From: Talinum fruticosum
Taxonomy: Eukaryota > Streptophyta > Magnoliopsida > Caryophyllales > Talinaceae
DNA length: 64,000 nucleotides
Direction: 5' to 3'
Assembly: GCA_021018815.1 (NCBI GenBank)
Contig: JAITYX010000083.1
Span: 744,001-808,000, forward strand
The notes beneath the pieces are model-generated. The model saw only the letters and a list, made by a program, of their open reading frames with translations, was not told the origin of the DNA and did no database searches. The position numbers were made by a program, and so were the translations under genes. How positions within the stretch are numbered: position 1 is the first letter of the stretch; each line of letters starts with the position of its first letter. Of the stretch, positions 23,235 to 35,756 are shown piece after piece.

Positions 23235-25117
23235 CTGCTGTTCCTCTCAATTCCACTTTCCTCTCTTTCTCCCTCTCCCCTCTTCCCCCTTTCTCTCTCT
23301 AGGGACTGCGCACTCTCCTACTGGAGAAAACGCCACTATGGACTGAAATCCGGATTGAATACCGCCGCTATCGTTCTCCAGATGATTTCTCCCTTCTTCT
23401 CTCCCCGATTTGGTAAGCTCTCCCTCTCTCTCGGCTTTTCATTGATCTCTCATTTGCTCCGATCAAGAAATTATGTGGATTTTCTGCTGTAGTTTGGGAG
23501 GAATTTTGAGCATAAAGTAACGGAATTCTGACGGTGAAATGCTGGAATTGTCGTTGCTTTTTTGAGGAATTTTAGCTGCTTTGGCTTAGTTGAGCTTGGT
23601 GCTTTTCTTGTTCGGTAGTTCTGGATCTGAATCGTTTGTTTTTCTCTTGCTTTGTTGCTTTGTTTCCGAGATTTCTGGAAATTTCTTCACAATTGAGCTA
23701 ATTTATGTGAAGTTAGCGAGAGATTTGAACTTCTACAGTGTTAATTTGTATGAATTTCCTGTCTAGGGTTTCGGTAGATCGATTTGGTTCTGGAACAAGT
23801 TGAAGCTGCTGTCATTGCTGTAAGCTTATTTTCTTCATAGCAGCTTTGTATATTTTATCCGTCATTTATGGAGTTTAATTCTTGGATGATGTTCATGCTT
23901 TGAATTGGATATGTCGCAGTGAGTGGAACATCTCCAGTCTATTTCATTGCAATTTTTTCTTTCCGTTTTGATTCTAGTAAATTGTGCTTATTTTGTTGGA
24001 GGAAGTTGATTAAGGGTTAAAGTGCAAGCTATATAAGATGCATGTCCTGATTTCCGTGTATGTAAATTTGAATGGAATCGGTATTTGACACTGATGCTTA
24101 TTATGGTGTGGTTATTTGTGATTTCAGCTCACTAGTCGCCTTCTCTTGTAATTTTCTGTTGCTTGAAGCTCGTAGAAGGATGTTGCATAAGTGGTCAACA
24201 AAAGATTTTAGTCCTATTGTTGGTGCTGGATGTTGTACTGTATTACAATCAAAAGATATCGTAGTTGCGAAGTTGTCAACAGTAGTTGAAGTCGAGAATG
24301 AAAATGTACAAAGCAATAGATGAATAGATCATCGAAACAGGGTAATAATCCACTGCCAGTTGTTGTAATTGAAGTGAGAAAGTTATTCATATCAATTGTT
24401 GTCTGATGTCTGAAGACAGAAGGCAGTTAGGTGTTGCTGAACCCTAAGATAGTTGAAATGGCGGTCTTTAAATGGCTTTTATGGTTGTCCTACTTGGTAT
24501 TTAGGACATACAAGATTCTGCCTTTGAGTTTAGTTGCAAAGAAAATTACGGAATATTGGGTCTTGTAAAGATGTTTAGAATCAACTTCTGGGAGATTGGT
24601 CAGTATGTTTGATTCTGACTATTCTACTTTTAACTGAGATATTTTAGCTAAGTAACCTATTCTACTTTTTGGCTGCGACAACACAATATGGTTTCCAGTT
24701 TTCAGTAAGTAATGTTACAACTTGGTCACATTCAAAGTAACATTGAATTTATGGGTTGAACAAACAAGTGTGTAAATATTTGGAATTCTTTTGCACCAGA
24801 CCAATTTATAAGAAAACTTAAACAGATCTTATATGCAATCCTAGCATATCTCTCTGAAGGTTTTAGGTAGGGATATAGTGCTGCTGGTTTCACGTGGCAA
24901 TGAAGTGTATTTTTGTGTATCACAAGTTGTAATTAAGAACATTCATCTCCTTTTCACAAAAAAAGGAACATTCTTCTCCAGTGGTCAGTGCTGCTTGATG
25001 TATAGTGATTTCCAGAACTATGTAGCATTGCCTTTAGGCTTCCTTCTTTCTCTCACACCTCTCTGACCTTTTTCTTTCTTTCACTTATGGCTACTTGTTT
25101 TCCAGCTCTAATCTGCA
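23235..25117 (+). promoter_or_regulatory. FRL leader exon, 1.7-kb leader intron
   Basis: The pyrimidine-rich leader (about 23240-23412) ends at GATTTG|GTAAGC, a strong donor. The nearest good acceptor before the ATG is TTTTCCAG|CTCTAATC at 25105, leaving a 12-nt second leader exon. The implied intron (23413-25105) lies wholly in the 5' UTR. Long first introns in leaders are common in constitutively expressed plant genes and often raise expression. Transcript data would be needed to confirm it. Confidence 0.6.
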
Positions 25118-28100
25118 ATGGAAGACACCCAGTCTGTTGCTGGACTTATAGATTCTGCAACATCCAAGATACAACAACTTCAGAAAGCATTTGCTGAGCT
25201 TGAAAGTCATCGTGCTGTCACCCTAAATCTCAAATGGAAGGAGCTCGAAGCCCATTTCCATGGGCTTGAGAAGTCATTGAAGAGGCGTTTTCACGAATTG
25301 GAAGACCAGGAAAAGGAATATGAAAACAAGACGATGGAAGCACAAGAGATATTAGAGAAACATAAAGCAGCTGTTGTGGCCAAGGAGCAGGCTTCATTAG
25401 AGAAGCTTCAAGAGAAGAGGGATGCTGCAGTGTTTGCTATTGCAACTGCTCGAGAGAAGCACCGGAGGGTATCATGTGAAGAATATCCTGTGACTACGAG
25501 TGAAAGCCAAGATGGAACAGCAACAGAAGAGACTCCTACCAATTCTATGATGTCTGAAATCACTTCAGAAGGCATAACTAGTGCAGCTGAAGATGGAAGT
25601 CCAGAAGTGCAATCAGGCAACAATGGACATGGAGAGGTGATGTCTTATCCTGAGCTTGTCAAACTATGTGAAGAGATGGACGCTGAAGGTCTTCATAATT
25701 TCATATCTGACAACCGTAAGAACCTTGCATCAATGAGGGAGGAAATACCACATGCATTGCAGGCTGCTGCTGACCCTGCGCATTTGGTTCTGAATTCGCT
25801 CAATAACTTTTATCGTGCTGATGTCACAAGCATGGATGCGAAAAAGGATTCTAGTCTTTTGGGTCTACGACGAACCTGCATCATGTTGATGGAGTGTCTT
25901 AGCACTTTGTTCTCAAGCTTGGATGCGGCCTGTATTTCTAGCATAATTTCAGAAGAGGTAAAGGCACGAGCAAAAGCTATTGCCGAAGCATGGAAGCCAA
26001 AGCTTAATGAGCTTGAGATGGAAGCTGGTAGCGGAAACTCATTGGAGGCTCATGCATTCCTACAACTTTTGGCTACTTTTTCTATTTCATCTGATTTTGC
26101 TGCTGAAGAACTAACCAAACTAGTGCCTTTTGTTTCACGTCGTCGGCAAGCTGCTGAACTTTGCCGCTCTCTTGGATTATCTGATAAAATGCCAGGTTAG
26201 TTATTTATGCAATCCCCCCCAAAAAAAAAAAAAAAACTCCCTGCCTCTCTTTGGTGAAGTTTAGTGTTATTAATTGCCAATTGGTCTATATGATTTTATT
26301 GCCCCAGTTGACATCTTTTCCTGTCTAGTGAATGCATCTTAGTCTACATGACCTGAGTACGTTGTAGTCTTGTACCGCCATCTGTACCTGTGCTTTGTAG
26401 CATTTACAATCACTGTATGTGTTTCACTTCTTTTCTGATTCTCATCTCGTTTCTAGCTTGATTGCTTTCTTCCTTTTTTAAATATAAAAAATGTTCCAAC
26501 CCTTATGTTTCATTAAACAATTTTTGGGGTCTCTTGGGAACAGCCTTGGAGGCTTTGTGAGATCCAGACTGGTCACTGGCTGTTGTTTGGTGTCAATAAA
26601 GAGGCGGTGCTGTTGTGGTCTGTATGTACCAAGTCGAGGGCCCAATCATCTACCGCTTTGGATGGACCCTTTTTTGGTTGGTTCCACCCTTGGACGAGGA
26701 GGAGGAGGAGGAGGGTTGGGGGGTGTTTCTTGATTTCTGGGGCTCTATTCAGGTGTTAATCCTACTTCATGCCCTTATCCCATGGCTTCTTAATGAATGT
26801 GGTGGCAGCCTTCTGATGGATGAATTTGAATGGTGCTAACAGTAAGGATTACTTTTGATATTTGCATCCATGTTACTTGGACTAGCCTATAGTTTACCCA
26901 TGTTGAAGCATCAGGTGTCCTGTACGGGTGTTGTGTTGGACTTGGCATTTTTCTGGAGAGTTATGTACATTTTTGGTTCAAAAGAAAGGGTCAAGTACAT
27001 GAGTGTATATGCCATGTTTGAGAGACAAGTTTTCAATAAGGGTACCTCTGCAAAATGAGAAGTCGTAGTAACATGGCTTTACATAATGTTATACAATATG
27101 CCCCCTCCCTGCGCCCCTAATGAGTCTTAGTATTATGTAGGATACATCACCCATCAATTATCTTGCAATCAGAATAGATTTCGGTCACTTGTCTGACAAA
27201 GCAACCACTGTTAGTTTTCTCTCACTGACTACTAGATGGAAAAAAATAACTGAGTTGCATGTGTTGTGTTACATTAGGCGCTGTTTTAGATGAGTTATGT
27301 ACAATGGTGATGTCTCTTTTTCCTCCAATTTGGTTCTTAGTAGGAAGGCTTTATTGTTAATAAATTGAAAGTATGCTATGGTGATGTTACATGTTAGTTA
27401 CCCCGCTGATGATATATGACCTAGAAAGCTTATAGACTTTTGCATTTGCGGAATGTGGTTTTAGTGTGCACAATGACAGCAATTATTGATTTTTTATGTT
27501 TCGTGTTTCTACTATGGACTTCTGTTTCTTGGAATTTCAGGTGTAATTGGAGTACTGATAAAAAGTGGCAGACAAATTGATGCTATCAATCTGGCCATGC
27601 AATTTGAGCTTACTGAGCAGTTCCCACCTGTGCCACTGCTACAGTCCTATCTAAAGGAAGCAAAAAGGTTTCTTCTCCAACCAAGCCTGGAAATGTGTCC
27701 CCATTGTCTCCCAGTGCACAGGTTTTCTTCTTCTCATATTCATACATATTCCGAGTTAGCCACGCCATTTCGTAGGTGTTACATTTGTGTTGCATCTCCT
27801 CTTATGTTAATCAAAGTCGTCCCACTTTAGCTATGAGTTATCATGCGGAAAGGATAACAAGGGCCTTAAATAAGTATACTAGTGTCGTGTTCGTAGGACA
27901 TGTTTGTAATTATGCCTATCTCAAGCTGTCAGGCATGTGTATTTAGCATCACAATTTTGACACCATGAAAGAGCATCAACAAATGTTTCATTCTCAGTTC
28001 ACATCACGGCTTTTCAAGCATTTACTTATCAAGTCCTGTAGGAAGGATGTCATATTGTGCATAACACTCTCTCTCTCTCTCACTCACTCACTCACTCACT

Positions 28101-28613
28101 CACTCACTCACTCACACACACACACACACCATAGATGAACGAAAAGCTAAAATTAGCATGCTTATCTGCCAGAATGATGAGGTGAACGAACGAGAGCTCA
28201 GTGCCCTGAAGGCTGTGATAAAATGTGTTGAGGAGCACAAGCTTGAAGAGCAGTTCGCTTTGGACCCTCTGGTAAAACGTGTACTCCAGCTCGAGAAGGC
28301 TAAAGCAGACAAGAAAAGGGCAACTGAAGTTACCAAGCCTCAATCCAAGAGGCCCCGAGCAACCAGCACTGGGTACGGGCCTCGCATCACCAACATTGCT
28401 CCCAACAGTACCCCTTCCCCCTATGCTGCTAGGCCTACAGATAGGTACCCTCCTCAATATATGTTTGACAACAGGACCTATGTTTATCCTACTGGACCGG
28501 CAGACAATCGCTGTCCTCCTGTGTTGGGTGCCCCGGCTTATGGGTTTCATCCACCACATCCTGGCCACAGCAATTACTATGCTAATGGGTACCAGTACCA
28601 GTACCTTCACTAG
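25118..28613 (+). CDS. FRIGIDA-like protein (FRL4 type)
   Basis: A member of the FRIGIDA family. FRIGIDA itself scaffolds a nuclear complex that activates FLC; the FRL4 branch is poorly characterised. Exons are 25118-26195, 27541-27721 and 28173-28613. The encoded protein is 566 aa if one base is restored. Residues 1-110 form a coiled coil (IQQLQKAFAELESHRAVTLN, LKRRFHELEDQEKEYE). An acidic Ser/Thr linker follows. The Frigida domain spans about 180-460 (YPELVKLCEEMDAEGLHNFI, LRRTCIMLMECLS, EAHAFLQLLATF, RRRQAAELCRSLGLSDKMPG). The tail is basic (KADKKRATE, SKRPRA) and then Tyr/Pro-rich, ending YQYQYLH. In exon 2 the A run at 27662-27666 is one base short. Restoring it yields KVSSPTKPGNVSPLSPSAQ, as expected for FRL4 proteins. 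A frame-preserving alternative without the extra base is donor 27667|27668 with acceptor 28156, which is weaker. Confidence 0.88.
26196..27540 (+). other. FRL intron 1
   Basis: A 1345-bp GT..AG intron with a T-rich acceptor (TTGGAATTTCAG). It contains a poly-A run just inside the 5' end, a short GGA repeat (26699-26712) and several open frames of up to 80 codons with no family resemblance. Confidence 0.8.
28067..28130 (+). repeat. Compound microsatellite before FRL exon 3
   Basis: (CT)7, then about eight CACT units, then (CA)8 in sequence, ending 42 bp before the proposed acceptor at 28172. It is pyrimidine-rich and lies where branch-point and polypyrimidine signals are expected, so length variation could affect splicing. 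That is inference. Confidence 0.9.
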
Positions 28614-29775
28614 TTAGTACTGATGCTAATTGGTGACTTTCTATGATCTTCTGATTTTAACTGCTTAGCTGTTAACCCTTTTTAGGATGATGGCCAATGT
28701 ATGGATAATCTTAGTATTTAGGCCGGGGTAGAACTGAGAAAATGGACCCACCCCCACCCCTTTAAAAAAAGAAAAAACCCTTAATGCTTTAGCTCCTTTC
28801 AGTTCCATGTATAATCAGACCTTCTGATCCTTTCAATGTATGGACCGTGTTTTGTGTTGTACATTTCATGTATTTACCTTTTGCATCTATTTTTGGTGTT
28901 CTCTTCTAGGTTTGTTGTCTCTTTTGTGATTTTTGCTCCCCCCAAAAAAAAAAAAAAAAAACCTGACGGTGAGAAAGAAAAGAAGAATGGAAGATTGCAT
29001 ACTCTTTGTGCATATTCACAAGAATGGCCGGAGAACTTGCTTAATCTCTGTCAGATCAACATGCTAGCAATAGTAGTCGTAATACTGTGCATACTTCCAG
29101 TCTTCCATAGCCAAGAATTCAGAAACACTAGAAACTCTGACTTTCATAGGCGGAACTCAAGCTTGAATTGACGAGCTTAGACGTCTTCCATAGCCAAGAA
29201 TTCAGAAACACTAAAAATTCTGACTTTCATGGGCGGAACTCGAGCTCAGACTTATTTTCTCTTACTTCTAGAGCTAGTAGCTAGTAGCTAGTAGGTATAA
29301 ATAAATGTAGTTATGAAACCGCAAAAGAATCATAACGTGAACCAAAGTTCAGCGTGGTGCAGCGAAGCAAATCTTCACAACAGCTTCGGGGAATTGTGGT
29401 TAGAACTTCCTAATCTGTGGCAATAATTTACATGTATGCATATATATGTGAAGAAAAGCTATCAAATAATAAAACAAACTAAATATTAAAACAGAAAGAA
29501 AAGAGAGAGAGATTACTGACCTCCATTCTGAAAAGATCTTTGATCGGAACAATGATCCCACATCCAACAGAAGTTCGAAATGAACCCATTCGACTTTACT
29601 TCTGCCTCATTGCCAGCTGAACCAAAGACATGGCCATGGATGCCTTTTAGCTGAAGCACCCTGGTGGGTAGATCAAAAGAAAGGTCTACAAAGGCAGAGA
29701 CAGCGAGCCCCCCTAGAGCGTCCCTACTAGTAGAAGCTTGCCTTCATTTGGTCGGTTGGGTCGAGTCCTCTGCAC
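28614..29775. other. FRL 3' region and spacer with 83-bp duplication
   Basis: The 3' UTR probably extends to about 28900. An A17-type run lies near 28945. Two near-identical segments, starting TCTTCCATAGCCAAGAATTC at 29101 and 29184, form a direct repeat with an 83-bp period. No further gene is seen up to 29775. Confidence 0.5.
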
Positions 29776-30265
29776 TTAAACCTCCATATCGGATTTAGCC
29801 TCCCTAGATGGAGGCATTTCCACCCATGAAGAGTCTATGTTTGCACATGATGACTTATCTGAGAGCCCCTTTCCCTTGGGAGAACTAACTAGACCACCAG
29901 AGACCCCAAAACTAAGGGCTGCATTTTGAAATTTCAAAGGTGGTAACTCACTCGTCAAATCCTGCCTAGGATAAAGGGGAGGTTGGGTCGTGTGCTAAAG
30001 TATGCTGCTTCATCCCTCCAGAATAAAAATTATACAGAGGCTATTTATGTTGGCCTTTTGAAACAACCAAATAGCTGAAACAACGGGCTCTAAAACAAGA
30101 AAACATCATACCTGGCGCAGAAACCGTGCAGTCCGACTATCAGGATACAAGCCTGCTAAAAGCGTAGTAAAACCAAAAGCATATCCTTCAGTAGGCCTTA
30201 TAGGTATACTTCAAAGATGAGAGCAAACTATGTCCGAGCCGCCTCCTTACTGATGCACCCGCCAT
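29776..30265 (-). pseudogene. Possible small two-exon gene, unrecognised
   Basis: Candidate exon 1 starts at ATG 30265 (MAGASVRRRLGHSLLSSL). One base too many near 30210 must be skipped to continue in the coherent frame RPTEGYAFGFTTLLAGLYPD, SRTARFLRQ, which ends at donor CAG|GTATGATG (30112). Candidate exon 2 begins after GCAG at 29961 (DLTSELPPLKFQNAALSFGV..) and stops at 29776. The product would be about 112 aa. The Arg/Ser-rich N-terminus resembles a mitochondrial presequence. I do not recognise the family. In its favour, the phases match once the frameshift is allowed, and the ATG and first codons recur in the three mTERF-associated blocks downstream. It may be a decayed gene. Confidence 0.38.
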
Positions 30266-30500
30266 TTGCAATGGATCAGTTAAAGTGCGCCATGCCAGAT
30301 TGTATTCCAAATCATGATTCTTTGTTGACAAGAGTTTGAAACCGAGGCCTCGAGATTGTTGTTTGTAAGAGAACTTGAGCCAGTCTTGAGTGAGCAAAGA
30401 GGGGTTGTCCAACATCTGATTCCGGGCAACATAACATTAAGGTTGAAGTGTGTGGTCTGATCTGAACCGTAAAATACAGATCTTCTCCGATGCCAATCAG
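30200..30500. repeat. Orphan copy of the mTERF downstream block
   Basis: This stretch aligns with the blocks downstream of mTERF copies 1, 2 and 3 (about 33100-33390, 38290-38575 and 45375-45690). Shared words include TGATGCACCCGCCATTTG, CAGATTGTATTCCAAATCAT, GATTGTTGTTTGTAAGAG and TTGTCCAACATCTGATTC. No mTERF gene precedes this copy. It therefore represents either the parental location of the block or a unit whose mTERF gene was lost. It overlaps the 5' end and promoter of the candidate minus-strand gene. Confidence 0.7.
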
Positions 30501-31417
30501 GTTCTTTAAGTTCATCAGTCTTCCACCAAAAGACAAATTGTTAACCGATATCATAAAGTGAAATTACGAGCTAATAGTAGTATCTGACATGACATCATAA
30601 GACAACTTAAAATTACTAACAGAAACATTAACTGAATACATAAAATGTTGTAATGCAAATCCTACAATGACCCGATTTTTAAAATCGGTAAACAGTACTT
30701 GTGATACGATCCGATTGTCAAGATAATCTTACGAATATTATCAAAAAATTTCTTTACCCAAAAATTATTTTAAAATATTGAATTTTTTTAGTAGATAAAA
30801 TATTGAATTTTATTTAAGTAAACCTAAATATGAGTTGAAATTGAATTTTATTCAAATTTTATAATTAATTTTTCTTAATACGTTTGACATAATTCAACAT
30901 ATTTCAACAACTTTAACCATATTTTAGCAACTAGCCCAATAAATTTAAAAGAACATGTCTATAAATTTTGATTGATAATGTAACTTGTTTTGTTCGTAAG
31001 TGATGGCATAATTTTTTACCATATCACTTGTTTATTTATATCGCCAAATAGGCTTAAAATGTCACTTTAAATAATCTAATATTCTCTTATCTCATCAAAA
31101 TTAGTTACATTTTTCATGCAAAATTTATTAAAATTTTGCCTTTCCAAACAAATTTGATGAAGTTGATAAATATAATAGAAATAAATCAAAATTAATTGAG
31201 CTATTACAAAAAAAAAATCTAAATAATAATAAAAAAATTTTAAAAAAAACTTATTGAACAAGAGATAATTACGACGACAAGTTGACAACAATTGATCTAT
31301 TGTTGCAAAACCACCCTCCTAGAAGGCTTAAACCCTTGTCCACGCAAAAACAACAAAAGAAAAAAAAGGAGGGCTAAAATCTAAAAGCCTATCGAACGCC
31401 TCCCAATAGTTGATAGA
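30501..31417. other. AT-rich spacer upstream of mTERF copy 1
   Basis: No gene is recognised. Runs of A/T and TTATTAAAATTTT words dominate. The last 100 bp (from about 31320) form the presumed leader of mTERF copy 1. Confidence 0.5.
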
Positions 31418-32550
31418 ATGCTCAAACTGGGGAGGAATTGTTATAGCGTCCAACACATCTTCTTCAAATCGGATTGTAGATGGGTTTTTAGGTACACAAC
31501 ATCTGCAATCAACGCTGGAAGCACGGATTTCACGGTAGATTATTTGGTGAATTCGCTTGGGTTCTCCAAAGAAGCCGCCATCGTCACTTCCTCCAAGGTT
31601 CGTCCCTTTAAATCTCCTGAAAAGCCTAATTCTGTTGTGAATTTGCTCAAAACTAGTGGATTTAACCAAATCCAGATTAAATCAATCATCTCTTCTGTGC
31701 CCAGCATCCTATCTTCCAATGCCGACAAAACCCTAAAACCCAAATTGAAGGCCTTTCAGGATATTGGCTTATGTGGGTCTGAGTTAGCGGATGTGATTTG
31801 TATCCACCCTCACATCTTCGTAAAGAGCGTAAAGGGGCATATTTCACCTGCACTTACGGTATTAAATTCACTATTTGAAGATAAGTTTCTGCTGCTAAAA
31901 GCTTTGAAGAAACCTTCTTGGATGTTTGCTCCTCCTCGTATCCTCCCTTCAGTCATAGACTTGCTGAAGGATTACGGGTTCTCCATTCATCAAATTAAGC
32001 TGTTTTACTTTAGAAGAAATAAGTTGTTTATGAATCCGAAATGGTTGCAAGCTATTCTGACCAGGGCTGAAGAAAAACTCGGAATCCCTCGCCATTCACC
32101 CATGTTTTTTCATGGAGTTTGTGCTATGAATGGTCTGACTGAAGAGTCCTTAGAATCCAGATTCAAAATATTTAAGAGCTTTGGATGGAGTGAGTCAGAT
32201 ATTCTGGCGTTGGCTAGGACAAACCCATTTAGCCTTGCGACCTCAGAATCCAAAATTACGCGGACTTTGAATTTTTTCATGAAAGATCTCGGGCATAAGC
32301 CTGTTGACATTTCCTCACGTGCATTTGTCATCACTCTTAGCTTGGAACGGAGAGTTTTGCCCAGAAATGCAGTTCTTAAGGTTCTAAAGAGAAGAGGCTC
32401 ATCAAGCCGAACTACAAAATTCTTTCTTGTCTGGCATTGACGGAGCAGCAATTTGTCACCAGGTTTGTGGTACCATTCAAGGATGAGGTCCTTGATCTTT
32501 ACACTGATTACATGAGAAGAGCATGTTCTGCTTCGAAGACTGCTGAATAG
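31418..32550 (+). pseudogene. mTERF-family copy 1, one frameshift near the C-terminus
   Basis: An intronless member of the plant mitochondrial transcription termination factor family. These proteins are stacks of about 30-residue helical mTERF motifs that bind organellar nucleic acid and affect transcription or splicing. Landmarks are an N-terminal presequence-like start (MLKLGRN), DFTVDYLVNSLGFSKEAA, IISSVPSILSSNADKTLKPK, FQDIGLCGSELADVI, PKWLQAILTRAEEKLGIPR, FKSFGWSESDILALAR and FMKDLGHKP. At about 32389 the sequence AAAGAGAAG lacks one G compared with AAAGGAGAAG in the other copies. The uncorrected frame stops after 340 aa. With the base restored it continues to the same end (SKTAE, stop 32548-32550) as copy 2. 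It could be a functional gene with a sequencing error or a recent pseudogene. Confidence 0.8.
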
Positions 32551-33099
32551 ACTATTGACATGATTCGCCAACTCCAAGTCTTTCTTCTGACAGTAATCTT
32601 TCTGGAATGAGTTGAGATTCCATGGAACATTATGAAGAGTATGATCTTTACCCTTTAAACATGGAATTGTTGAGAAAGGCGTCTTTGCAGGGTTTCTTGT
32701 GAACGATCTTTTGCTTGTTTGGATAACATTCTAGGGCTCATGCATTTGTCGTTCCTTGAACTCTGCTTGAGTGGGGTTTGTTTGGGGATATTGATTTATC
32801 ATCAGGAAATAAGACTGATGATTATGCTCGCAAAATTGTGTTTAACATTGTAAATGAAGGGTGTATCCGTTTGGACGGACTTGTAATTCATATGTTCTGT
32901 TCCATATTTATTATCTTCGAGGCAACCTTTCATGGCTTTCCATTACCTTAAACTAGAGTATAATATGTTATTAATGTTGCCTACTTGTTATATGTGGTAG
33001 TAGGCAATGCACATTTTCTGACTTAGGTCCATTGCAAATTGCCTCCACACAACTTTTGTGAGAACTGGTGAAATCAGATCGAGGATTGAAGAATGGAAG

Positions 33100-33390
33100 A
33101 TTGCATAGTTGTTTGTGGCCTCCTCGCTGATGCAACCGCCATTTGTGATCCAGCAGTTAAGCTGCACTATGTCAGATTGTATTCCAAATCATGATTCTTC
33201 GTAGACAACAGGCTAGAAGCGAGGGTTAAGGGATTGTTGTTCTAGGAGAACTTGATCTAGTCTTGAATGAGCAGGGAAGGGAGGAGTTGTCCAACATCTG
33301 ATTCTCGACAACAAAACACCAATGTTGAAGTGTGTCTTCTTATATGAACAGTAATATAGAGCCCCACCTAAGGCTGTAACTGAGACCGAG
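33100..33390 (-). pseudogene. mTERF downstream block 1 with relic first exon
   Basis: Homologous to 30200-30500. On the minus strand it keeps ATG at 33142 and the codons MAVASARRPQTTM, parallel to MAGASVRR of the candidate gene at 30265. It then hits a stop about 22 codons later. No second exon follows. It seems to be a duplicated promoter-plus-first-exon fragment carried along with the mTERF gene. Confidence 0.55.
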
Positions 33391-33808
33391 CTGACTCGCC
33401 GAGTACTCGGGCTCGACTTTGTCAACGATTGGCTCAAGCTCAAGCTCAAGTCAAAGTGAGTCCAAGTGGACTCGAAAACATACTTAGTCGAGCCTAAGCT
33501 CGGCAAGGCTCGACTCGAGTTAGGTTAATTAGTTCAATTTTTTCTTGAGTACTTGGGTAGAGAGTATAAAATTATAATTATGATTACCAAGATTTTACTT
33601 CAACTCTTATTTCTTGATCTTAATATAAAAATATAGAATTTAACTTTGATTATAACCTTAAATTTGGATACTTTTTAAGCGAAAACAAACCGAAAAAAAT
33701 AATCCGGAGTAGAAGCAAACCCGAACCCTAGTCTAGACTTTGAGGCTCTGTTGGCTTCGAGCCAAGCCCAAATCAAGCCGAAACCAATAAAGCAGAGTCT
33801 AACCCACC
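33363..33808. mobile_element. GCTCGAGTCGAG-rich insertion in array unit 1
   Basis: Compared with unit 3 (45660-45690, where the flanks run straight through), unit 1 has about 445 extra bp here, and unit 2 has the same insertion at about 38555-38992. It starts CCCACCTAAGGCTGTAACTG and is full of GAGCCGAGCTCGAG-like words. This is a common type of diverged plant transposon. Absence from unit 3 and from the orphan block at 30.4 kb shows it inserted in the ancestor of units 1 and 2. Confidence 0.55.
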
Positions 33809-34589
33809 CTCATCGTCTCCAATGCCAATTGGGCTTTTCGAGTACTATCTTACACGAGGATACCGTATTTACCAAAAAAAAGGGATAAAAGATAGCACCA
33901 ACTAAGAAACCATATTAACATTACATATTTGACCTTTTTCTCTTTTAAGACAAATGGACAAAGTTTCTAAAAGTGATGTATAATTTTATAAAGTATTGCT
34001 CGTAGTTATTGCATCCCTCTTATATCTATAAAGTGAAATTGGTCAAATAAAGCTAACGGTAATGATGGTAGAATTTTACCGCAATTTTAACTATAAAAAT
34101 TATATATCCATTAAATATGAATAGTTGACGTAAGTTATTAAATTACAAAAAATTATCCAAAGAGAAAAAAGTTAATTTTTCTTTTATAAATGGATTTCAT
34201 CTATGTAATTATATTTTAAAAAATTAAAAAAAAAAAAAGACAACACATTGATCTAAAGATCACATGTAGTAAACCCGGGAATTCATCTCTTGGGACCATC
34301 GCTTTCATCTCCTTTACCTTAGCCATTGTTGCAATTTGAAAAATTGATAAAACGCAAGTTCGGTTAAGTTTAAAATTCATGTTTTGGTAGAATGAGTTGT
34401 TGCTAAAGTTGTGTTATGGGGCATGGTTTCTCACCACCTACTATCTCTTATTGAATGATTTTGACAATAATTGATGATAGATTGTGGTCTTTGTATGTGT
34501 GCATTATAGCTTCTGCCTTAAATCCTGTATGCCAAAGGGTATTTATTATATAAGGCATGTTCAACATTACATGAAAAATAAAATTTATT

Positions 34590-34735
34590 TATGTTTTACG
34601 TTTGTTTATGTTATTTTATATTCATTTATGTTCTTTTATATTTGTTTATGTTCATTTTTGCTCGTTTATTTATGTTCGTTTTCGCTCGTTTATATTCGTT
34701 TATGTTCGTTTACGTTTATGTGTGTTTTGTATGTA
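34590..34735. repeat. TTCGTTTATG degenerate minisatellite
   Basis: About a dozen imperfect head-to-tail units of 9-12 bp on the theme TTCGTTTATG (variants TTTGTTTATG, TTCATTTATG, CTCGTTTATA). Confidence 0.75.
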
Positions 34736-35756
34736 AGTTCGAACCGGCCCATAATTGCTTATTATGATTTTGTTTGTCATTCCTTAAGATATCAGGTTAT
34801 GTATATTACAGTAGATTCCTGTTGTTGAACAAGTATTAGGGTTGAAATATCTTTGTTATTATTTGTTCCTAACTTTAACTTGATGTGCTCAAGATGTTGA
34901 TCCCCCAACCACCCTCAGTTCTTTTGCTCTAGAGTTGCTCAAGCTTGAAGTCTCCTACTCTAGAGTCCATCTTCGTCCCAATTTGTGGAAAGATGGTAAA
35001 CAGCTTGTTGTGCTTTTTATTTAACATTAAAGAAGGTCTAGTGTGACCTTTGTTGGTCTGAACATGAAGTGTTAAAATTTTTGGAGAACAAAATCTATTA
35101 TCGGGATATCTGTTTGTATCAAGACTGAAGTCAATCGGAAACGTTTTCATTATGTGGATATATGACTGAAAGTGACTAAATCATGTTTGGTCTCTTTTCA
35201 CGATATATTTTAGATGAGTTTTCGATGCTTTTTTCTATTTCTCCTCGATTGAGCTTAGGTAAAAATTGAAATCGTGCAAAGATTGAAGCAAGATAGAATT
35301 TATTTTGCATGAGAGATTCTTGATATGGGAATATTTTGGTAATGAAAGGATTAAATTTAATAAATTGATTATCAAGTATTGAGGTTTATTAGTTTTTTTT
35401 GTTTGGGGGGTTAGAGGGAGAATGGAGTTTGAGCAAATATTAGTCGACCTAAAATTTGATGGTGTTTAACAACTCAGTTATTGTTTTGTCCTTGAATGAC
35501 AATTTTGATATTAATTATATTTCAATCTCCACTTTCGCCTATGTCTCCACTTCAATATTTGTGGCTACTATAAATTCTATATGTTCTAAACATACTCGAG
35601 TATCAATAGATTCAAAAGTTATATTTGTAATTAAAAATTTAACAATTCTAATTTGTATTATAGTCATGGATTTATCTCTTATGAATTCGAATTTTATCTA
35701 AACTCTCATTATTATGTCATTTACCTTGATAATAATATAATTTTTGTATTTTTAAA

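Noticed and set aside
24072..24323. 83-codon frame in the FRL leader region
   Set aside because: Falls within the inferred 5'-UTR intron; no known domain, and its antisense strand is equally open.
26491..26839. Open frames in FRL intron 1
   Set aside because: Bounded by consensus FRL splice sites and driven by a GGA repeat; no family resemblance.
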